From a bacterium ADurb.Bin236 (GTDB taxonomy: Bacteria; UBP15; UBA6099), in contig MWCD01000029.1 of NCBI GenBank assembly GCA_002069885.1, positions 1-47,978 of the forward strand: a stretch of DNA of 47,978 nt. Reading direction: 5' to 3'. The translations under genes and the position numbers were made by a program. The notes below the pieces were generated by a model that worked only from the letters and a program-made list of their open reading frames with translations, had not been told where the DNA came from and made no database searches. Of the stretch, positions 40,982 through 47,978 are shown in pieces (position 1 is the stretch's first letter; every line of letters starts with the position of its first letter).

Positions 40982-42012
40982 TAATGGTGGAACATCCCAC
41001 CGAGAATACTAACGCTCTCGATCACTCCATCCGTCGGGCATTCCGGCAATCCGCTTATCGGGACATTTCCCAGACTTCGATGAGGGCGGAAGCGATTATA
41101 GTAATCGACGTAGCTCTCGATGATGTATCTCAGGTGGTGTTTTCCGAACACAGAAAAGTAATTCAGACACTCGTGCTTCACGCTCCAGACCCAGCGCTCC
41201 GCATAAATGTTGCAGGACGGGTTCTGCGCCGGCGTCTTTACCACCTTGATGCCGTTCCTCTCAAAAATAGAATCAAACTCCTCTGAGAACTTCCCGTCCC
41301 GGTCCCGTATCAAATATTTCGGCTCGAAACCTGAGTCGTGCATCGTTTTGACCACTTCGGCAGCTCGTCTTTCCACCCATCGGCGTTTTGGGTATCGAGT
41401 CATACCCGCCAGATGTACCCGACGCGTTCTGAGTTCGATAAAGAAGAAGACATAGACCGTCACGCGGCCGCGGAGCGTCCATATTTCCTTTGTGAAGAAG
41501 TCACAAGCGATCAACGTCTCCATGTGGGTGAGGATGAAATCAGTCCATTTGGAATCTCTCCTGAGCGGGCTGGGCTCAATCCCAAGGCTCTTAATAATCG
41601 TCTGGATGGACGTTCGCCCGACCTTAACACCCAGTTTCTTCAGCTCGCCGAGAATCTTGTAATACCCCAGATGCGCGTTTTCTCGTGCAATGCGGATAAT
41701 GAGATCCCTCGTTTCTTTCGGGATCGCTGGACGCCCGACATTGCTTTTCTTGCCTTTGTAAACGCGCCCGTTGACCCAGCGCCGGAAAGTCGCGTATGTT
41801 ACAATAGAGATGAGATCTTTGAGGCGTGGGCCGAGCGGGGTGCCGAAACGCAGCAGCCGGGTTCTTTCTTCTGCTGTCACGATGACACGCCCCTTGATTT
41901 TTGACCGGAGGATTTTATTCTCGACTTTGAGGTACTGAATCTCTTCAATGAGGTGGGAATTGACCCAGTGCGCGAGCATCAGGAAAAAAGGATGAAACAT
42001 CATCTTCGACAT
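40963..42012 (-). CDS. Transposase with integrase catalytic core (IS3/IS481-like)
   Basis: A 349-residue DDE transposase; the ATG at 42012 has GGAGG eight bases upstream. An HTH-like region (RWVNGRVYKGKKSNVGRP, then HLGYYKILGELKKLG) precedes the rve core with D in LIACDFFTKE, D in LIRDRDGKF and E in YAERWVWSVKHECL. RFRPHRSLGN and a C-terminal segment follow. This family is abundant as solitary transposases in anaerobes and planctomycete-type genomes. I could not find matching terminal inverted repeats around it, so the element limits are unknown. Confidence 0.88.
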   Translation of the reverse strand: MSKMMFHPFFLMLAHWVNSHLIEEIQYLKVENKILRSKIKGRVIVTAEERTRLLRFGTPLGPRLKDLISIVTYATFRRWVNGRVYKGKKSNVGRPAIPKETRDLIIRIARENAHLGYYKILGELKKLGVKVGRTSIQTIIKSLGIEPSPLRRDSKWTDFILTHMETLIACDFFTKEIWTLRGRVTVYVFFFIELRTRRVHLAGMTRYPKRRWVERRAAEVVKTMHDSGFEPKYLIRDRDGKFSEEFDSIFERNGIKVVKTPAQNPSCNIYAERWVWSVKHECLNYFSVFGKHHLRYIIESYVDYYNRFRPHRSLGNVPISGLPECPTDGVIESVSILGGMFHHYQRKAA

Positions 42013-42189
42013 CACTCTTACCTCCAGCCGATTCGTTTTCAATATGCGTCTGAAACGGATATTTTTGCCCCAGAGGAGAATCTCAAAAAAGCCTGCAATG
42101 AAGCCAAGTTTGAATTTTCGGCCCCCAAGAAAGCGGGGGATTCTGTTAGAAGATATCTGGCGGGGAATTTTGGAGCTGGATGGAGTTCC

Positions 42190-42258
42190 CGTTACCTCGT
42201 GTTATTTCCATGTTACCCCATGTTATACATTATATATAACGCCGTTACCCCGCCGTTA
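42190..42258. repeat. GTTACC/GTTAT repeats with TATATA core
   Basis: Copies of GTTAC or GTTAT appear at 42191, 42200, 42212, 42222 and 42244, around TACATTATATATAAC with the short inverted repeat GTTATA/TATAAC. The repeat unit resembles the GTGTTAC units at 15.8-16.1 kb. It lies between the transposase start and the small HTH gene and may be a regulatory or end region of the mobile element. Confidence 0.3.
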
Positions 42259-42263
42259 GGTGG

Positions 42264-42452
42264 TCATGAATCGGATTCCAGTCGCCGTAAAACTTGGGTG
42301 ACCCGGGCGCGGGAAACTTTTAGCCGCCGGGCGAGATCTGCGCGAGTTTGTATTTGTTCGGACTCCATTATCAGGAGATATCTTTTCGCCGTCTCAATGC
42401 CCTGATTCCGTTTTTCCTCTTTATTCAGCTTTAATCCACCGTTTTCAGACAT
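42264..42452 (-). CDS. Small HTH protein, 62 aa
   Basis: The sequence ends in IQTRADLARRLKVSRARVTQVL followed by RRLES, a compact helix-turn-helix, after a charged helical N-terminus. GGAG lies nine bases before the ATG at 42452. Short HTH ORFs of this type occur beside transposases and recombinases, as here (transposase gene start 252 bases downstream). It is probably a DNA-binding regulator of the mobile element. Confidence 0.6.
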   Translation of the reverse strand: MSENGGLKLNKEEKRNQGIETAKRYLLIMESEQIQTRADLARRLKVSRARVTQVLRRLESDS

Positions 42453-42599
42453 AGAAACATCTCCGCCATCGCCAGAGCGACTGTTTTCTTTCTTTATCTT
42501 ATATTTTTTACCGTTTTTCTGATATTGGGGTAGAGGGAACTCGACGATTTTCCGGGAATTTGGTTTATCTACAGCGCCCGGCTCGGGGAGCTTGAATAC

Positions 42600-42627
42600 A
42601 AAAAGCCCTGAATTACAGGGCTTTTTT
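42600..42627. terminator. Bidirectional rho-independent terminator
   Basis: AAAAAGCCCTG (42600-42610), loop AATTA, then CAGGGCTTTTTT (42616-42627): a perfect stem with A-run and T-run, functional in either direction. It sits upstream of the minus-strand HTH gene and far upstream of the lipoprotein gene, so it isolates both sides. Confidence 0.85.
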
Positions 42628-43043
42628 CGTTTAACAGCGCCGTTCCGAACGATTCAAACTGCTGACTCTAAAAATCCCGCCCCAGCACAGACTTTTTCAC
42701 CCCTCCGCGCCCCGTCTCTTCACTTTGTTCCTCTCCCATTCACGAAACCGCGCTCTCGCAACCCCGCAAACATCCCTCTTCGTCATACCCTTTCTCCCGC
42801 CCATTCCGCTCTCTGACTCTCTCATTCTCTCTTTAACATCTTTCGCTGTTTTACAGGCGCGGTTAACAGAAAGGAGAATACATCAGAATCAGCAAGGGTT
42901 GCTTGATGGGTACGCTGTGCGTGAATGGTTGCTAATTTACCCTCTTTACAAGCCTAATCATGTCATATATGATCCTTTTTGAACATAGACAAGAAGTTCT
43001 CAATCGGATCGTTAGGACACAATGTAGAGTGAGTATTCAAAGG

Positions 43044-43063
43044 ATTTCGATTTTTATCGAAAT
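43044..43063. promoter_or_regulatory. Perfect 8-bp inverted repeat in the lipoprotein leader
   Basis: ATTTCGAT (43044-43051) and ATCGAAAT (43056-43063) flank a TTTT loop, 14 bases before the GGGAGG ribosome site of the next gene. It is either an operator or a leader hairpin. Confidence 0.5.
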
Positions 43064-43089
43064 GTAACAATTAACTCGGGAGGATGCAT

Positions 43090-45594
43090 ATGAATAGCCG
43101 ATCAAAGTTGTTTATAAAGGCAATTTTTGTTTCCATTATGGTAATTGCGCTTTCGGGTTGTGGCGGAGGAGGTGGGGGCACTGTTAGTAATACTCCACAA
43201 CAAAATCAGAAAACAGAAGTTGAATCAGTTAGCGCTGCTATTCAGGACTCAGGTGCTCAATGGGTCGCGGCTGAAAACCCCATCACAAGTCTTTCTTATG
43301 AACAACGAAAATCCCTTCTCGGAGCTCTTCCCGAACCTGCAACAGGAACTCCCAGAGTGGCTATGAGAAATGCATTACAAGCAAGCCAATTACCTTCATC
43401 GTTTGATTGGCGTAACAAAGATGGTAAGAACTGGATTACCACACCACCGAGAGATCAGCAAAAATGTGGTAGCTGTGTAGCATTTGCAAGTTTGGGAGTA
43501 CTGGAAGCTGTAATCGGTATTTCAAACGGTACGCCAAATCCAAGTTTTGATTTATCTGAAGCTGATTTATATACAAGTGGTGGTCGAGACTGCAAAGCAA
43601 ATCCGGGTTGGACTTTGGCCTCTGCTTTCGATCATCTTAAAAATGTAGGTGTAGTTGATGAGGCGTGTTTGCCGTATGCTCTTTCTAACTGTGTGTGGGA
43701 CTCCGATACCAAAAGATATTGGTGTGATATCGCTACTAATAAATGCTCGAATTGGCAATCAAGAATAACAAAAACTATTTCGACGACACTTGTGCCACAA
43801 ACTGCAACAGAAATAAAAAATCGACTTCTTAAAGGACCTGTTGCCGCAGGATCAATTTTAATTTACGATGACTTTTATTCATATTCGAGTGGCATATATA
43901 AATTCGTACAATGTATTCCTGATGATATCAAAAATAGCAAGCCGGTTTCTGAATGGACAAAATATTTTCAAAATGACAGGACAAAATGCACTCCTGGATT
44001 GCATGCCATGGCTATAGTGGGATATGACGACGCTGGTGGATATTGGATTGTTAAAAACAGTTGGGGCGATTCATGGGGTGCGAAAGGATATATATATATT
44101 AAATATGGTGAAATTGGGATAGAACAATACGTATATGCTTTGGATGTTTCAGTAACCCAACCTAGTGTTACGGCTTGGGCTTCACCAGCAAATGTTACCT
44201 TGTCTGGAGGACAAGCTCAAGTATCACTAACATGTACAACACAAGGAAATGTCAGTTCAATAGAAGGGCGATGTTTTTCCTCAGATAATTGGAGTGCGAT
44301 CACGTCAGGGACTACGAAATATTGCACATACACAAGTGCGGGGAATTATACACCCGGATGCCGTATTAATGGCACAATAACCGACAATGTTGATACAGCA
44401 ATATCTGTACAAGCAGAATCGAGTGTTACAGCTACCATTTCCCCATCTTCAGGTTCAACTTCTACATCATTTACTTTAACCTGTCTTTTGGCAGGAGCAT
44501 ATCCAACTTTGCTTGAAGGAAAGTGCAAACCTGCAGATTCATGGTCAGCTATTGCACCGGGTTATTCAAAAATATGCACGTATTCTTCAGCGGGGTCATA
44601 TTCACCTGCTTGTAGGGTGAATGGTACGACAAGTGACGTTGTCGATTCTCCAGTTATCGTTTCTCAGACCGATTCTTGCGCAGGGATAAATTGCGGATCA
44701 AATGGGTATTGTTCCTCTGGAAGTTGTTATTGTTCTCCCAATTATGGCAATTGCGACAATTCTTGGAATAACGGATGTGAAATTAATCTTAACACGAACA
44801 CATCATATTGCGGGTCATGTACATATTCATGCAACCTTGGCCAAACTTGTTCATCTGGAACCTGTGTTGGAGGAAACACAACTGACAACCCATGGATTAC
44901 TGTTGCAGCTGGGTCTTTTGTTATGGGGTGTGCTGACGCAGATACTGACTGTTTCGCCAAAGAAAAACCCAAACACAATGTTTATCTTTCAGAATATAAA
45001 ATTCAAAAATATGCGGTGACAAATTCACAGTATAAGAAATGCGTTGATGCAGGAGTCTGTACTACACCTAAAGTATCATCTTCTTATACACGTTCAAATT
45101 ATTATGACAATGCGAGTTTTGATAATTATCCAGTGATTAATGTTGACTGGTATCAAGCAAGGTCATTTTGCCAATGGATAGGGGGACGGTTGCCTTCTGA
45201 GGCAGAATGGGAAAAAGCTGCACGTGGGCCAAGCCCAAGAGAAGTCATTTATCCTTGGGGCAATACTAATATGACTTGTAATATAGCTAATGGCTATGTA
45301 GATGTATATTGCGTTGGCGATACTTCGGATGTCAAAAATTATTCATCGGGGGCAAGCTATTATGGACTAATGGATATGGGAGGTAACGTATGGAATTGGG
45401 TTAATGATTGGTACAGTGATAGTTACTATTCATCAAGCCCAACCTCTAATCCGACAGGTCCATCATCAGGCATTCAGAACGTCATCAGGGGGGGCTCGTG
45501 GCGCAATTATTATGGATGGCATCGAGTATCGTACCGCGATGGTAATCGCCCAGAATATTATGTTGATAATATAGGTTTTAGATGCAGCCAATAA
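43090..45594 (+). CDS. Lipoprotein with papain-like peptidase, Ig-like repeats, Cys-rich repeats and FGE-fold domain
   Basis: An 834-residue protein; the second ATG (43090) is preferred, with GGGAGG six bases upstream. The signal peptide ends in the lipobox LSGC (C24), so the protein is lipid-anchored outside the inner membrane. Residues about 100-350 form a C1 papain-like peptidase: QQKCGSCVAFAS with nucleophile C129, GLHAMAIVGYD with H305 and IVKNSWGDSWG with N323. Two Ig-like repeats (355-530) share the segment WSAI and TCTYTSAG-like ends. A Cys-rich part (CGSNGYCSSGSCYC and onward) follows, then an FGE-sulfatase-fold domain (595-834) with PWITVAAGSFVMGC, SEAEWEKAARG, GGNVWNWV and IRGGSW. 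Markedly AT-rich, unlike its neighbours, suggesting recent transfer. Confidence 0.88.
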   Translation: MNSRSKLFIKAIFVSIMVIALSGCGGGGGGTVSNTPQQNQKTEVESVSAAIQDSGAQWVAAENPITSLSYEQRKSLLGALPEPATGTPRVAMRNALQASQLPSSFDWRNKDGKNWITTPPRDQQKCGSCVAFASLGVLEAVIGISNGTPNPSFDLSEADLYTSGGRDCKANPGWTLASAFDHLKNVGVVDEACLPYALSNCVWDSDTKRYWCDIATNKCSNWQSRITKTISTTLVPQTATEIKNRLLKGPVAAGSILIYDDFYSYSSGIYKFVQCIPDDIKNSKPVSEWTKYFQNDRTKCTPGLHAMAIVGYDDAGGYWIVKNSWGDSWGAKGYIYIKYGEIGIEQYVYALDVSVTQPSVTAWASPANVTLSGGQAQVSLTCTTQGNVSSIEGRCFSSDNWSAITSGTTKYCTYTSAGNYTPGCRINGTITDNVDTAISVQAESSVTATISPSSGSTSTSFTLTCLLAGAYPTLLEGKCKPADSWSAIAPGYSKICTYSSAGSYSPACRVNGTTSDVVDSPVIVSQTDSCAGINCGSNGYCSSGSCYCSPNYGNCDNSWNNGCEINLNTNTSYCGSCTYSCNLGQTCSSGTCVGGNTTDNPWITVAAGSFVMGCADADTDCFAKEKPKHNVYLSEYKIQKYAVTNSQYKKCVDAGVCTTPKVSSSYTRSNYYDNASFDNYPVINVDWYQARSFCQWIGGRLPSEAEWEKAARGPSPREVIYPWGNTNMTCNIANGYVDVYCVGDTSDVKNYSSGASYYGLMDMGGNVWNWVNDWYSDSYYSSSPTSNPTGPSSGIQNVIRGGSWRNYYGWHRVSYRDGNRPEYYVDNIGFRCSQ

Positions 45595-45710
45595 TTATTC
45601 TTAATGGCGTCTGAATGTAGCAGAATAATACAAATCTCTCTTTGTGAGAAGCCGTAAACATGCTGAGTATTAATTTTGATGAACAGCTTTATCTTGAAAT
45701 ATAGGATATT

Positions 45711-46109
45711 TCAAAAAGATAGATTCCAACAGCCATGTGGAACTGGAGTGAATTCCGAGCGCAGTTTACTTATTAAATAAGTATAGGTCCAAGCATGGAC
45801 TACTCTTTCAATACCGACAATTCTTACACTTTTCTCAATCCTTAAGTAGTGGCTCCTGCTGTCGCCGGGACGATATCCTTCCAACTTGTCGAGGCGTTCG
45901 AGCGTTTTTTCGATGTCTGGGAATGTCATGACCTCCCCAAAGACTTGGCCGTCCGGTGCGTCGAACATGGCGGGGAAACCGTATGGTGTTTGGTAGAGAC
46001 GTCCGGTTGTGACGGCAGACTCGATGGTGAGCGCGTCGCCGCAGAAGCGGTCATGGTTTCGCTGCCCCCTTTTCAAAGTTCCGTAAACAAAGACATGTTT
46101 GATAGCCAA
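45711..46109 (-). CDS. Gamma-glutamylcyclotransferase-like (AIG2/BtrG-type) protein
   Basis: A 132-residue protein; start taken as TTG at 46109, nine bases after GGAG and inside the end of the amidotransferase gene (37-base overlap). The opening KHVFVYGTLKRGQRNH is the family hallmark; GRLYQTPYGFPAMFDAPDG, VFGEVMTF and LERLDKLEGYRPGD, with the expected catalytic Glu in that region, and HAWTYTYL complete the fold. Members remove gamma-glutamyl groups as 5-oxoproline. The overlap with a class II glutamine amidotransferase suggests a joint role with glutamine-derived groups, perhaps in modification of a small molecule or DNA. The 3' end is AT-rich. Confidence 0.82.
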   Translation of the reverse strand: MAIKHVFVYGTLKRGQRNHDRFCGDALTIESAVTTGRLYQTPYGFPAMFDAPDGQVFGEVMTFPDIEKTLERLDKLEGYRPGDSRSHYLRIEKSVRIVGIERVVHAWTYTYLISKLRSEFTPVPHGCWNLSF

Positions 46110-46870
46110 GACATGGTGCTCCTTCCGTTTGAACTGAAATACAAATCCATCTGCCGAAAGTCCATCAGGTCGGAGACGTTGAACATCGACAGCGTGAAAA
46201 GCTCGACGTCCAGCCGCACGATGCTTCGGCTCATTCCGATGACCCGCATGAGCGGCCATTCCTCGGATGAATAGAACACAGTCCGGAATCCCTTGTGATA
46301 CCACAGAGTTAGCGGCTTGTTGCCCTTTATGATCAGAACCGTATTAGGCGCCGATGTGCGCGTAAAAACGGCGGACATGCCGCCACGGACGTCTCTGGCG
46401 CAAACCGTGAAGTCCTCGATGCTTTCCTTCTTGTCCGCAAGCCGGAAAATGAACTCGCTGTCGGTCTCGGCGGTGCGGCGCAATCGATATCTTTTGAAAA
46501 GTCGGTCCGCGTTGAGAATCGTCCCGTTGTGTGTCCCGATGACCGCGCCGGCGCGGATCGGCTGGTTGTTCAGGCTGTTCGCCTCTGTGCCTCGCGTTTT
46601 CCACCGAGTGTGCCCGAGAATGCAGGTCGTCCCATTATCGAGCCGCCCGATGACTTCCGCGTATTTGTCTTCCAAAACCAACTTTGCCGCTGGGCCCGGA
46701 CGCTTGCACAGCGAGTACGTGCCGTCGCGCCGGACCATGGCGAGTCCAGCGGCGTCCTTTCCGCGAGACTGATTCAGTAAAAGAAGCTCGGTGAAAATGC
46801 GTCCGATTTCTTCTTGTTCAGTCTTCCGCCGTCTTTTCGTCTGGAGGATTACTCCCGTCAAACCACACAT
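46073..46870 (-). CDS. Class II (Ntn-type) glutamine amidotransferase
   Basis: A 265-residue stand-alone GATase. After Met removal the N-terminal Cys (MCGLTGVI) is the nucleophile; HTRWKTRG, NNQP, IGTHNGTILNADRLF and ETDSEFIFRL are the substrate and oxyanion-hole motifs shared with GlmS, PurF and AsnB. The acceptor domains of those enzymes (SIS, PRTase, synthetase) are missing, so the ammonia acceptor must be another protein or it acts as a glutaminase. It heads a phage-like minus-strand gene group and overlaps the cyclotransferase-like gene. A GGGAG site precedes the ATG at 46870. Confidence 0.88.
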   Translation of the reverse strand: MCGLTGVILQTKRRRKTEQEEIGRIFTELLLLNQSRGKDAAGLAMVRRDGTYSLCKRPGPAAKLVLEDKYAEVIGRLDNGTTCILGHTRWKTRGTEANSLNNQPIRAGAVIGTHNGTILNADRLFKRYRLRRTAETDSEFIFRLADKKESIEDFTVCARDVRGGMSAVFTRTSAPNTVLIIKGNKPLTLWYHKGFRTVFYSSEEWPLMRVIGMSRSIVRLDVELFTLSMFNVSDLMDFRQMDLYFSSNGRSTMSWLSNMSLFTEL

Positions 46871-46883
46871 CGTTCCATCTCCC

Positions 46884-47327
46884 TCATAGATTTATCCGGT
46901 CGCATTCGGAACCTTCCCACACAAGCGCGTGGTTGAATCGCTTCATCATCGCGGCGGCTTCCTGCATTGTCTTGCCGTCGTAATTGCGAAGTTCGACAGT
47001 GCCTCCCGCGGCTCGATAAAGCAATTCAAGAGCCTTGTATGCCTCCCAGAATTTCGCTTCCGGCGCGTCGCGCATCTCAAGGATGTTTATCTTGTTGACG
47101 ATGGTTCTGTCCGGCCCCGGCGTTCCGGCGTAAATTACCGATGTGATATTCCGGTTCGCCAGCCGTTTCGATATGATGCGACGGACGTGATTCCATTTTG
47201 GAAGCGAGAAATCCACAATCATGAAAAGCGACTCGCCGCTGGACTCGTCAATCGTGATTAACGGATTCAAATCGCGTTTCAGATTCTGAATGTTGCGCGC
47301 CGCCTTCCGCTTCTTCTTATTCGACAT
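46884..47327 (-). CDS. Hypothetical protein, 147 aa
   Basis: Not recognised. The N-terminus is very basic (MSNKKKRKAARNIQNLKRDL), followed by an alternating alpha/beta pattern (LFMIVDFSLPKWNHVRRIIS, ITSVIYAGTPGPDRTIVNKI) that could be a Rossmann-like or nucleic-acid-binding fold, and a helical C-terminus. The start overlaps the stop of the upstream gene by 11 bases, and the gene ends 13 bases before the amidotransferase gene, so all are in one operon. Confidence 0.6.
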   Translation of the reverse strand: MSNKKKRKAARNIQNLKRDLNPLITIDESSGESLFMIVDFSLPKWNHVRRIISKRLANRNITSVIYAGTPGPDRTIVNKINILEMRDAPEAKFWEAYKALELLYRAAGGTVELRNYDGKTMQEAAAMMKRFNHALVWEGSECDRINL

Positions 47328-47532
47328 TCCGTTCTCCTTCCGTTTTAATGCCCGGTCCGGCGATTCCGGCTTTCTCCTTCATGAAACTGATCCACTCGGC
47401 GCGTTTCATTCCCATGGCCCTGTGGACATCCGCTTTCGTCAGAACCCGGAGCCGCCGAAACTGTCCCATCACTACATAGCAATTCTCTTCAGTAATGAAA
47501 CGCTCGATCTTCCCGATGGGGTCGTCATCCAT
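47317..47532 (-). CDS. Hypothetical protein, 71 aa
   Basis: Not recognised. The ATG at 47532 has GGGAGG seven bases upstream; an ATG two codons earlier (47538) overlaps the previous stop as ATGA but lies only one base after that site. The segment MGQFRRLRVLTKADVHRAMG is basic and could form a helix-turn-helix-like element. It lies in the phage-like minus-strand operon. Confidence 0.5.
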   Translation of the reverse strand: MDDDPIGKIERFITEENCYVVMGQFRRLRVLTKADVHRAMGMKRAEWISFMKEKAGIAGPGIKTEGERNVE

Positions 47533-47534
47533 CC

Positions 47535-47777
47535 TCATACCTCCCGTGCGAGACCGCGCTCGATCAACTCGGAAACGAGCGACCGCGCGAGTTCCTCGTC
47601 CGTGTTTCCCTTCACCGTCAGTTCGAAGTTCTCCACCATCTTCGCGTTGCGAAGCACCATGTCCACGTACTCGCGGACGCTTCGCACGTCCGAGAACATG
47701 GTCGAGCCTTTCATCTGGGTGACGATTTTCAACGGCGAACCGTTGAATTTCTCGCCGCCCCGCAGTTCGATACGCAT
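47535..47777 (-). CDS. Hypothetical protein, 80 aa
   Basis: Not recognised. The ATG at 47777 has GGAGG eight bases upstream and is preferred over an upstream in-frame start at 47828 without a ribosome site. The protein has a strand-rich N-terminus (MRIELRGGEKFNGSPLKIVT) and a helical charged C-terminus (NTDEELARSLVSELIERGL). Operon member between the zinc-ribbon gene and the 71-aa gene. Confidence 0.55.
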   Translation of the reverse strand: MRIELRGGEKFNGSPLKIVTQMKGSTMFSDVRSVREYVDMVLRNAKMVENFELTVKGNTDEELARSLVSELIERGLAREV

Positions 47778-47799
47778 TGCAACCGCCTCCTTTCGCAAT

Positions 47800-47978
47800 T
47801 TACGCCAACCCAATCGGATGTGACGCATGATGTCCGCTCAGGTCGATCATTCCTTCGAGGAGATCGCCCGAATCAAAGCATCGCGGACAGACCGGTATGT
47901 CAACGATATGTCCGCCATGCTCGAGTCGAATAAAGAAACCGCCGCGCTCGAACGGCTCGCGGCAATGGCCGCACGTGA
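47800..47978 (-). CDS. Zinc-ribbon protein (partial)
   Basis: The frame is open at the window edge and ends with TAA at 47800-47802; 58 C-terminal residues are visible. CGHCREPFERGGFFIR and PVCPRCFDSGDLLEGM give two CxxC pairs of a zinc ribbon or rubredoxin-like knuckle. The N-terminus lies outside the window. It is the most upstream visible gene of the minus-strand operon. Confidence 0.65.
   Translation of the reverse strand, partial: TCGHCREPFERGGFFIRLEHGGHIVDIPVCPRCFDSGDLLEGMIDLSGHHASHPIGLA

Larger units (their letters stand above)
42453..43089. other. Intergenic region with terminator and pyrimidine-rich stretch
   Basis: About 640 bases without a convincing gene. It contains the hairpin at 42600-42627, a strongly C/T-biased segment (about 42675-42845, with many CTCT and CCC runs, so purine-rich on the minus strand) and the inverted repeat at 43044-43063. 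The promoter of the AT-rich lipoprotein gene must lie between 42900 and 43060. Confidence 0.5.

Noticed and set aside
40900-42130. Terminal inverted repeats of the insertion sequence
   Set aside because: I compared both flanks by eye; GACATTACCCCCACATT on the left has only a weak match on the right and in direct, not inverted, orientation.

Overview
The window looks like bacterial DNA with a moderately high GC content, in which phage-type modules surround a block of ordinary cellular genes. Shine-Dalgarno sites are strong (GGAGG type), one promoter pair is sigma70-like, and chaperone, cdsA and FmdB-type genes are present. A lipoprotein carries Cys-rich repeats of a kind common in Deltaproteobacteria sensu lato. 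This suggests a Gram-negative, possibly anaerobic, desulfobacterial or related lineage, but the taxonomic placement is weak.

Left part (1-24.4 kb), phage or prophage, nearly all on the minus strand. Read in the direction of transcription, from high to low coordinates, it holds: an early regulation and replication-recombination operon at 24.4-16.1 kb (small ORF, HTH protein, Cas4/RecB-like nuclease, RecA-like ATPase, DUF669 protein, ERCC4 nuclease, RecD2-type helicase, primase-SF3 helicase); a repeat-rich, AT-rich candidate origin at 15.8-16.1 kb; small regulators and a TerS-like protein at 14.2-15.8 kb; then large terminase, portal and a giant 1514-residue head protein at 12.0-4.4 kb. The head protein joins an SPP1 gp7/Mu F-like head-morphogenesis domain, five SAP-like repeats, a HipA/PI-kinase-like domain and an ADP-ribosyltransferase-like tail. 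Small coupled genes, an AT-rich HEPN-type cargo gene and a tandem adenine methyltransferase (cut by the window edge) follow. A tyrosine recombinase cassette on the plus strand (12.2-13.8 kb) interrupts the late genes.

Middle part (24.9-42 kb), cellular genes. On the minus strand: a response regulator lacking its phospho-acceptor Asp, groEL-groES, an FmdB-type zinc ribbon, cdsA, two small membrane proteins, a sigma70-family factor, a second response regulator, another FmdB protein and dnaJ. A nearly palindromic pair of face-to-face consensus promoters separates dnaJ from a plus-strand XRE-ImmA-like regulator. It is followed by a glycan cluster (GT4 fused to an alpha/alpha barrel, GT4, GH130, GT4, mannose-1-phosphate guanylyltransferase), a YkgJ-type cysteine-cluster protein and an integrase-core transposase.

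Right part (42-48 kb). A small HTH gene, a terminator, a pyrimidine-rich stretch and an AT-rich gene for a papain-like/FGE-fold lipoprotein are followed by a second minus-strand group of phage-like genes. These include a class II glutamine amidotransferase overlapping a gamma-glutamylcyclotransferase-like gene, three small unknown genes and a partial zinc ribbon.

No tRNA, rRNA or CRISPR array was seen. Function assignments rest on motifs read by eye, without database searches.
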